NCBI RefSeq assembly: GCF_022230885.1
Contig: NZ_JAKGCT010000005.1
Coordinates: forward strand, 248,001-312,000
Direction: 5' to 3'
DNA length: 64,000 nt
Source of the DNA: Paenalcaligenes niemegkensis
GTDB lineage: Bacteria > Pseudomonadota > Gammaproteobacteria > Burkholderiales > Burkholderiaceae_B
The notes beneath the pieces were generated by a model. That model did no database searches, was not told the DNA's origin, and saw nothing but the letters and a program-made list of their open reading frames with translations. A program made the position numbers and the translations under genes. Shown here one piece after another: positions 57,849-64,000 of the stretch. Numbering within the stretch: the first letter of the stretch is position 1; each line of letters opens with the position of its first letter.

Positions 57849-59289
57849 CGCCGCAAAACCCGCCCCGGCCGACGCTCGGTAACCGCCTCGTTCTCCCAGA
57901 CAACCTCTCCATTCACAATAACAATCTCAATACCAATAGCCGGAATCGTAGGCTTCGCAAAACTTGACCCCTCAGCAACAGTCTCGGCATTAAGAATCAC
58001 CAAATCTGCAAAAGCACCCTCGCGCACCACCCCCTGTCCTTCAGACCAAACTTCTCGGCACTCAGCCCCGTCATCTTATGAATCGCTTTCTCAAAGCTAA
58101 ACAAGCCCAGATCACGCGAATAATGCCCCAGCACCCGCGGAAAACTACCCCATAGCCGGGGGTGAGGCACTTCATCGTGAGGCAAGCCATCCGAGCCAAT
58201 CATGGTGTCCTCAAAGGCCAGAATTCGCGACACATCAGCCTCATCCATACGATGATAAATAGCGCCGGCAGGCAACAGGCGGGCAATAGCCTCTACTTGA
58301 GTTGTCCCCCATTCATTGACGATCTCAGCCAAGTCACGCCCTGCCATTTCAGGATGAGGAACAGACCACGTAACAGTTACCTTTAAAGCCGAAGCCGCTG
58401 CCTTGGCCCCCAGCACCGTGGAAGACGCGGAGTAGGGGTAACAATCCAGACAAATAGGCTGCAGGCCCATCTGCTTTTCGATCAGCGCCAACGTCTCGGC
58501 GGAACGTCCAAAATTCTGCTTTCCAGCCACCTTATGGTGAGAAATCACCACCGGCAAGCTCGCTTCACGCCCGATCAGAAAAGCTTCCTCCAAAGCCTCG
58601 ACTACATCGTCGCCCTCGTCACGCAGGTGGGTACAGTAGACGCCGCCATACTGACCTGCCACTTTGGCAAGCTCAATGATCTCTTCGGTGCTCGATAAAA
58701 AAGCCGGATCGTAGGCCAGACCGGTAGATAATCCAATGGCACCAGCCTGCATCGCTTCAGCCAGCAACTCTTTCATGGCAGCAATTTCCACGTCGGTAGC
58801 AGGCCGGTCGAACTCTGACATTACGGCGATACGCAAAGTGGTGTGGCCGACCAGCAAGGCGCTATTGGTTGTAGGCGGCGTCTCAGCCAGCGCTTCAATG
58901 TAGCTGGCAAAGGTGGGGTGCTTAAACCAGATTCCTTGGTTGTCGAGCAAGTTCATGGGCGGAGTGATCGGCGGCGTCATGGGGTAGGGCGTGGGGGCCA
59001 GGGAAATACCGCAGTTGCCAGCAATCACCGTGGTGACACCCTGGCTGAGCTTTGGCAGCATCGCTCCGTTGGAAAGCATCATACGGTCATCGTGCGTATG
59101 GGTATCGATAAAGCCCGGCGCCACGACAAGACCCTCGGCATCAATGGTGTGCTCGGCCGTCCAGTCGCTGGCGTTGCCAATGAACTCAATCCGGTCGTGA
59201 TTCACAACCACATCGGCCTGAAACCGAGGGCGGCCTGTGCCATCGGCCACTTCGGCGTTACGAATAACTAACTGTGCATGTTTAGACAT
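57830..59289 (-). CDS. N-acyl-D-amino-acid deacylase-type amidohydrolase (D-aminoacylase family), frameshifted
   Basis: This is an amidohydrolase_3 enzyme of about 486 residues after repair. The metal motifs are APGFIDTHTHDDRMML, TTVIAGNCGISLAP, the bridging Cys/Glu region, YCTHLRDEGDDVVEALEEAF, VVISHHKVAGKQNFGRS and the catalytic Asp in TMIGSDGLPHDEVPHPRLWG. The frame breaks at the C5 run 58030-58034; six bases join LKDRG to VVREGAFADLVILNAETVAE and the C-terminal IVNGEVVWENEAVTERRPGR. It is the last gene of a dipeptide-type ABC operon, overlapping the ATPase stop by 8 bases. D-amino-acid N-acyl compounds are likely substrates. Confidence 0.88.
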
Positions 59290-60982
59290 AGTGACTCTCG
59301 GTTGGGTTGCTCAGTGAAGACGCCGCGTCAACGGGTCTGAAGTTCTGGAAGTCCCAATGACGGCCAGGGGCGGCTTCGATCAGGGCTTGGGTGTAGGCAT
59401 GCTGCGGGTTCACAAGAATTTCGTCGGCGCGGCCAGCCTCAACGACAATGCCGCGCTGCATCACCAGTATCTGATCGCAAATTTGCGCAGCTACCCGCAA
59501 GTCATGGGTGATGAACAGCACGGCAATCCCCATGCGCTGACGCATATCATCAAGCAGCTTCAGCACCTGGGACTGCACCGACACGTCCAGCGCCGATACC
59601 GCTTCGTCGGCAACCAGTACATCGGGCTCAAGAGCCAGGGCCCGGGCGATGCACAGACGCTGGCGCTGCCCACCTGAAAATTGATGCGGATAGCGTCCCA
59701 GGGCTGTTTTATCCATGCCCACCCAATCAAGCAAAGTAGCAATGCGCTTCTCGCACTCTGCAGCCGAGATGCCATAGTTCTCCATGCCTTCCAGCAAGGC
59801 ATCGCGTATGCGTAACCGCGGGTTTAAGGATCGGTAGGGATCCTGGAAAACGATCTGCAGACGCTGGCGCAGATCGCGTAGCGCCTCGCCTTTTGCCGTA
59901 GCCAGATCGCTGTCACCGAGTTGGATCAGACCCGAGGAAGGCTTGATCAAGCGCATGATGCATCGCGCTACTGATGACTTCCCGGAGCCCGATTCACCTA
60001 CAATCCCGATGATTTCGCCCTTATTCAGCGTAAAAGACACGTTGTTGGCCGCCACCACGCTACGGTTTGGGGCGAAAAGATGAATTTCGTCGTAGGTTTT
60101 GTTGAGGTCTTCAACGTGCAAAATAGGATCGGAGCCAACGGCACGCGCCTGGCCGGGAATCAGGCTGGGCACTGATGAGACCAGCATGCGGGTATACGCT
60201 TCGGCGGGATTGCGCAGAATGGCATCTCGCGTACCGGTTTCGACCATCTTGCCGCGATTCATGACGACGATGCGATCTGAGATTTCTGCCACCACACCAA
60301 AGTCATGCGTAATAAACAGCACCGCTGTGTTTTGTTTCTCCTGAAGTTCACGGATAAGCGCCAGAATCTGCTTTTGTGTAGTGACGTCCAGGGCCGTGGT
60401 AGGCTCGTCGGCAATCAGCAGGCGAGGTTTTAAAATTAACGCCATACTGATCACGATACGCTGCCGTTGCCCGCCTGACAGTTGGTGCGGGTAAGCCGTG
60501 TAAATTTTTTGCGGATCAGGCAGGTGCACAGCCTCAAACATCTCCAGCACCTGGCGTTTGCGTTGCGAAGGGTTTCCCACACCATGTGCCTTCAGCACCT
60601 CTTCAACTTGCGGGCCCACCCTTTCGACGGGATTCAGCGCTGTCATGGGCTCCTGGAAAATCATCGCCATTTGCGAGGCGCGCAAGGAACGAATGCGTGA
60701 CGACGAGGCCTCAAGCAGATTTTCGTCATCCAGCCAGATTTTTCCCTGGCTGCAGTGGAGTTCATCGCGAGCCAGTAAACCCATGGTTGCCAGCGAGGTC
60801 ACGGACTTTCCTGAGCCAGACTCCCCCACCAGACACACCGTTTCGCCAGGATGCACAGATAAAGAAATGTCAGAGATGGCATAGCTGTCGTCGTCTTTGC
60901 TGGTGATTTTGACCCACAGGTTCTCGATTCTTAAGACGGCTTTACCAGCTGGTGCCTGAGTGTTGTGTGCAGCATTCATCAT
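59282..60982 (-). CDS. dipeptide/oligopeptide-type ABC transporter, fused double ATPase
   Basis: This 566-residue protein has two cassettes, intact here unlike the paralogue at 0.7-2.4 kb. The first has Walker [10 protein letters not shown], signature LSGGQRQRI and [12 protein letters not shown]. The second has [18 protein letters not shown] and [12 protein letters not shown]. Each is followed by the oligopeptide-family C-terminal region ([40 protein letters not shown]). It overlaps the permease stop (ATGA) and the amidohydrolase start. Confidence 0.93.
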   Translation of the reverse strand: MMNAAHNTQAPAGKAVLRIENLWVKITSKDDDSYAISDISLSVHPGETVCLVGESGSGKSVTSLATMGLLARDELHCSQGKIWLDDENLLEASSSRIRSLRASQMAMIFQEPMTALNPVERVGPQVEEVLKAHGVGNPSQRKRQVLEMFEAVHLPDPQKIYTAYPHQLSGGQRQRIVISMALILKPRLLIADEPTTALDVTTQKQILALIRELQEKQNTAVLFITHDFGVVAEISDRIVVMNRGKMVETGTRDAILRNPAEAYTRMLVSSVPSLIPGQARAVGSDPILHVEDLNKTYDEIHLFAPNRSVVAANNVSFTLNKGEIIGIVGESGSGKSSVARCIMRLIKPSSGLIQLGDSDLATAKGEALRDLRQRLQIVFQDPYRSLNPRLRIRDALLEGMENYGISAAECEKRIATLLDWVGMDKTALGRYPHQFSGGQRQRLCIARALALEPDVLVADEAVSALDVSVQSQVLKLLDDMRQRMGIAVLFITHDLRVAAQICDQILVMQRGIVVEAGRADEILVNPQHAYTQALIEAAPGRHWDFQNFRPVDAASSLSNPTESHYV

Positions 60983-61824
60983 TTTTTCACCATTCTGGGA
61001 TCAAGTTCATCGCGCAAAATATCGCCCAATATATTGACGCTTAATAAGGTAAGCGCCAAAAACACGCCGGGGTACAAGACCAGACCTGGATAAAGCTGAA
61101 AGAACATGCGTCCGTCAGCCATCATGTTTCCCCAGGAAGGTATTTCAGGGGGCAGGCCAGCGCCCAAAAAGCTAAGCGTGGATTCGATTAAAATGGCCGA
61201 GGCAAAAATGTAGGTACCCTGAACAATAAGGGGTGCCCAGGTGTTGGGAATAATATGGCGGAAAATAATTCGTGGCGTGCGTGTGCCCAGGGTAATGGCG
61301 GCTTCAACATAGGGTTCATGCCGAATTGATAGAATTACGCTACGAACCAGCCGCACCACGCGAGGGACTTCAGGAATAATGATCGCCACGAGCACGGTCA
61401 GCAGGCTGCCACCGGTTAGCGAAACCAGCGCAATGGCCAGTAAAATGCTGGGAATGGCCATGATGCCATCCATAACGCGCATGATGATCGCGTCAAATAC
61501 CGGAAAATAGCCGGCCAGAATGCCAATGATCAAGCCAAAAAACAGACTCAGGCCAGCGGCTCCCAGGCCCACGATTATCGAAACACGTGCGCCGTAGATC
61601 ACGCGCGAATAAATATCGCGGCCAAAGGCATCGCTGCCCAGCCAATGCTCGGCGCCTATAGGTGCCAGCCGAGAAGTGGGGTTGATTTGTATGGGATCAA
61701 TAGTGCCAAGCCACGGTGCCAGCACCGCCATCAGCACGACAAGCAGTAACAGGGAGCAGGCGGTAAAAGCCGTCGGGCTTAACAAGCGACGCAGCAGCCC
61801 TTTAAGAAGCGTTCGTTCAGTCAT
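60979..61824 (-). CDS. dipeptide-type ABC transporter permease (DppC-like)
   Basis: This 281-residue permease has an N-terminal helix, the IDPIQINPTSRLAPIGAEHW and LGSDAFGRDIYSRVIYGARV segments and the EAA loop EPYVEAAITLGTRTPRIIFR. Six membrane segments. It starts 9 bases after DppB and overlaps the ATPase start. Confidence 0.93.
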   Translation of the reverse strand: MTERTLLKGLLRRLLSPTAFTACSLLLLVVLMAVLAPWLGTIDPIQINPTSRLAPIGAEHWLGSDAFGRDIYSRVIYGARVSIIVGLGAAGLSLFFGLIIGILAGYFPVFDAIIMRVMDGIMAIPSILLAIALVSLTGGSLLTVLVAIIIPEVPRVVRLVRSVILSIRHEPYVEAAITLGTRTPRIIFRHIIPNTWAPLIVQGTYIFASAILIESTLSFLGAGLPPEIPSWGNMMADGRMFFQLYPGLVLYPGVFLALTLLSVNILGDILRDELDPRMVKK

Positions 61825-61833
61825 CGGTGGCTC

Positions 61834-62781
61834 CTAGTAGGTGATGCGTGGATCAAACACGGTGTAGAGCACATCAACAATCAGGTTGATGACGATATAG
61901 GTCAGCGAGAACAACAAGATCACCCCCTGAATAATGGGGTAGTCGCGTGCCAGGACGGCCTCGACCACCAGACGGCCCAGGCCTGGAATGTTAAAGACCG
62001 ACTCGGTGACGACCACGCCGCCAATTAACGAGGCAGCACCAATGCCCACCACAGTGACAATAGGCACCGCCGCGTTGCGCAGGGCATGGCGCAAGAACAC
62101 CGTGCTTTCTTTCACCCCCTTGGCCCGGGCTGTGCGTACAAAGTCTTCATTCATGACTTCGATGACGCTACTGCGAGTGATACGGGCAATCAGGGCGGTA
62201 TAAACCGTACTTAGAGCGACTGTAGGTAAAATCAGCCGCCTGGCGAATTCGTAGAAGCCACTGCCTAAGTCGCGGTAGCCTTGCACGGGAAACCACCCGA
62301 ATTGCATGGAAAAAATATAGATCAGCAAGTAGCCCACCACAAAGGTAGGAATAGAGAAGCCCAGCACCGAGAGAATCATCACAAAGCGATCAGTGACTTT
62401 TCCGTGACGCCAGGCGGCAATCACCCCAATGGGAATGGCAATTAACAGAGTGAAGCTAAGTGTGGCAATGGCCAGTGCAATCGTGGGGCCCATGCGGTCT
62501 GCAATCAGGGCGGTAACCGGCGTGCCCGACAGCAGCGACGTGCCCAGATCGCCCTGCAGCAGATTTCCAGCCCACTGAAAAAATTGTTCGTAAATGGGCA
62601 GGTTCAGCCCCATCCGGTCACGGATGGCCTCTAGTTGTGCTGGCGAAGCATCGTCTCCGGCAATCACGGCCGCCGGGTCGCCGGGCGTAAGACGCAATAA
62701 GGCAAAGATCACGATGGCGACCATGATCACCACCGGGACAGTGGTAAGAATGCGGCGGGCGATATAGGCCAGCATAAGCAA
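61834..62781 (-). CDS. dipeptide-type ABC transporter permease (DppB-like)
   Basis: This 315-residue permease has the DppB N-terminus AYIARRILTTVPVVIMVAIV followed by LRLTPGDPAAVIAGDDASPA. The EAA loop is NEDFVRTARAKGVKESTVFL. It is 5 bases after the binding-protein stop. Its ATG could be 62781 (MLMLAYIARR) or two codons on. Confidence 0.93.
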   Translation of the reverse strand: MLMLAYIARRILTTVPVVIMVAIVIFALLRLTPGDPAAVIAGDDASPAQLEAIRDRMGLNLPIYEQFFQWAGNLLQGDLGTSLLSGTPVTALIADRMGPTIALAIATLSFTLLIAIPIGVIAAWRHGKVTDRFVMILSVLGFSIPTFVVGYLLIYIFSMQFGWFPVQGYRDLGSGFYEFARRLILPTVALSTVYTALIARITRSSVIEVMNEDFVRTARAKGVKESTVFLRHALRNAAVPIVTVVGIGAASLIGGVVVTESVFNIPGLGRLVVEAVLARDYPIIQGVILLFSLTYIVINLIVDVLYTVFDPRITY

Positions 62782-62786
62782 GCTCC

Positions 62787-64000
62787 CTAGTTAGATTTGG
62801 ACATAGACCAAAAGACAGTGACCGGCGAATGTGGCACGTCATGCAAAGAAGCGCTGTAAGCGGCGGGGATAGTAAATTGCCCTAATGGCAGAACCACGCC
62901 CTGATCAATAGCCAGCTCGTTGATCCTTAATGCGATGCGTTTGCGCTCGTCATCGCCGGTGGTCGTCGCAAACTCTCTGCGCAGTGCCTCGATTTCTGGC
63001 ACATCAGGCCAGCCAGCCCACGCTTGTTTGCCATTGGACGCTAGGGTGGTGTTGGTGAAGGGGTCGCTACTGGTAGCCAGCGTGGCGTAAGTGGAAAAAA
63101 TATTCCAGCCGCCTTCGGCCGGCGAAGCCTGATTGCCTTGCTGCATGACTACGCTTTGCCAGTCCATGGTTTTTAGCTGCACGTTAAAACCGGCCTTGCG
63201 CAAAGCATCGGCCACCACCACAGGTTGAGGTGAAACCGTTGCCATATCGGTGGGGTGCAAAATTACCACCGGAGTATTGTCGTATTCTGCCTCCTTGAGC
63301 AGCGCCTTGGCTTTGTCCAGTTGGGGCTTAATGATGTCGTCGCTGCGGTAATCGCTTTCGAAGGGGTTACCGCATCCCATTACTGAAGCGCAGGTTTGAG
63401 CATAGCTATCGTTGCCCACCAAGGCTTTCAGAACCTGTTCCTGATCCACCGCCAGCATGGCAGCCTGGCGTATAAGAGGGTTGTCAAAGGGTGGATGCAA
63501 GTGGTTAAAGCGCAGGTAGGTCCAGTTACCCAGCTCATCAATGGTGTCCACGCGCAGCTCGTCATTGCTTTCCAGCAGCGGAAGTAAGTCAAGCGGCACT
63601 TGCTGCAGGAAATCGACCTCTCCATTCAGCAAGGCGTTCATGCTGGTCATGGCATCGGGCATGGTGACCCATTCCACCCTGTCGACCTTGACCTGCTTGC
63701 CGCCAGCGGTCCAGCTGGCCGGTTCAGAGCGTGGCACATAGTCGGGGTTTTTAGCGTAAACAACTTTAATGCCGGGTCTGAACTCTTCGTCCACAAAGCT
63801 GAAAGGCCCCGAACCGATAAACTCGGTAATGGCTTTGGTGCCGGGTGTGGCAGCAATGCGTTTGGGCATCATGAATGCCGGGCTGGAACTCAGCTTGGCC
63901 AGCCCGGAAAGCAGAAGGCCGGTGGGTTCGCTAAGGGTGACTCTAAAGCTGGTGTCGTCAATGACCTCCATTGACTCAATCATGCCTTCTAGCACTTGAC
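62787..64000 (-). CDS. periplasmic substrate-binding protein (SBP_bac_5), 5' end outside window
   Basis: The C-terminal 400 or so residues of a dipeptide-type binding protein; the N-terminus and signal peptide lie beyond the right edge. The visible part includes FIGSGPFSFVDEEFRPGIKV, NPDYVPRSEPASWTAGGKQV, VEWVTMPDAMTSMNALLNGE and WAGWPDVPEIEALRREF. It is clearly paralogous to the orphan protein at 55.6-57.1 kb, including identical short stretches such as VEW-MPDAMTS and QPVV. It heads the operon binding protein-B-C-DF-amidohydrolase. Confidence 0.92.
   Translation of the reverse strand, partial: QVLEGMIESMEVIDDTSFRVTLSEPTGLLLSGLAKLSSSPAFMMPKRIAATPGTKAITEFIGSGPFSFVDEEFRPGIKVVYAKNPDYVPRSEPASWTAGGKQVKVDRVEWVTMPDAMTSMNALLNGEVDFLQQVPLDLLPLLESNDELRVDTIDELGNWTYLRFNHLHPPFDNPLIRQAAMLAVDQEQVLKALVGNDSYAQTCASVMGCGNPFESDYRSDDIIKPQLDKAKALLKEAEYDNTPVVILHPTDMATVSPQPVVVADALRKAGFNVQLKTMDWQSVVMQQGNQASPAEGGWNIFSTYATLATSSDPFTNTTLASNGKQAWAGWPDVPEIEALRREFATTTGDDERKRIALRINELAIDQGVVLPLGQFTIPAAYSASLHDVPHSPVTVFWSMSKSN

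Noticed and set aside
57207-58100. 297-residue protein on the plus strand across the repeat (and a 212-residue one on the minus strand)
   Set aside because: Both are open only because the repeat unit is a multiple of three; they start with the AACCCC repeat or run antisense into the amidohydrolase gene, and resemble nothing known.

Overview
The window looks like a chromosomal segment of a betaproteobacterium of the order Burkholderiales, most likely Alcaligenaceae. The basis is the gene order mlaFED-mlaA-mlaC / ABC exporter / ibaG / murA / hisGD-hisB, the density of tripartite (TRAP) and dipeptide-type solute transporters, and protein sequences that read like Bordetella/Alcaligenes homologues. 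No rRNA, tRNA, CRISPR array, prophage or insertion sequence was recognised. The genus cannot be fixed from the sequence alone.

Layout. 1-5.9 kb (minus): a dipeptide-type ABC operon (binding protein, two permeases, fused double ATPase) followed by a cupin and a carbamoylase-type amidase that runs off the left edge. 6.2-9.4 kb (plus): a MocR/GabR-type regulator and gabD. 9.6-20.4 kb (minus): split chromate transporter, the Mla phospholipid-transport genes, an ABC-2 exporter, ibaG, murA and a shortened his cluster (hisG, hisD, hisB). 20.7-24.4 kb (plus): a fatty-acid beta-oxidation pair behind a PsrA-like operator. 24.6-34.7 kb (plus): a full non-phosphorylating L-fucose catabolic operon with an MFS permease, a TRAP transporter and an IclR regulator. 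34.7-39.4 kb (minus): an EamA exporter, a thiol-dioxygenase-type cupin and a second TRAP transporter. 39.5-44.2 kb: a membrane fatty-acid-hydroxylase-family protein, Fe-dependent alcohol dehydrogenase, alpha/beta hydrolase, GntR regulator and an isocitrate-lyase-family enzyme. 44.2-50.8 kb: a nucleobase permease, a GlcC/LldR-like regulator and glcDEF. 51-55.1 kb (minus): pgi, a small membrane protein, an acyltransferase and aquaporin Z. 55.6-64 kb: an orphan dipeptide-type binding protein, a striking tandem-repeat locus, and a second dipeptide-type ABC operon with an N-acyl-D-amino-acid deacylase-type amidohydrolase.

How the parts work together. Most of the accessory content is import plus catabolism of small organic compounds, with local regulators. 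Reading the intergenic DNA gave three operator/regulator pairings: an identical 15-base site in front of the GlcC-like gene and of glcDEF; a 13/15-identical site in front of both the hydroxylase-family gene and the hydrolase-ADH operon, next to a GntR regulator; and 24-base-spaced direct repeats on both sides of the MocR regulator.

Quality warning. At least eleven conserved genes (including hisD, hisG, mlaA, both subunits of a TRAP system and ABC genes) are interrupted by a missing base, nearly always in a homopolymer of 4-7 bases. Restoring the base gives a full-length family member each time. This is best explained by homopolymer under-calling in the assembly, not gene decay, so these genes are annotated as intact with the suspected site given.
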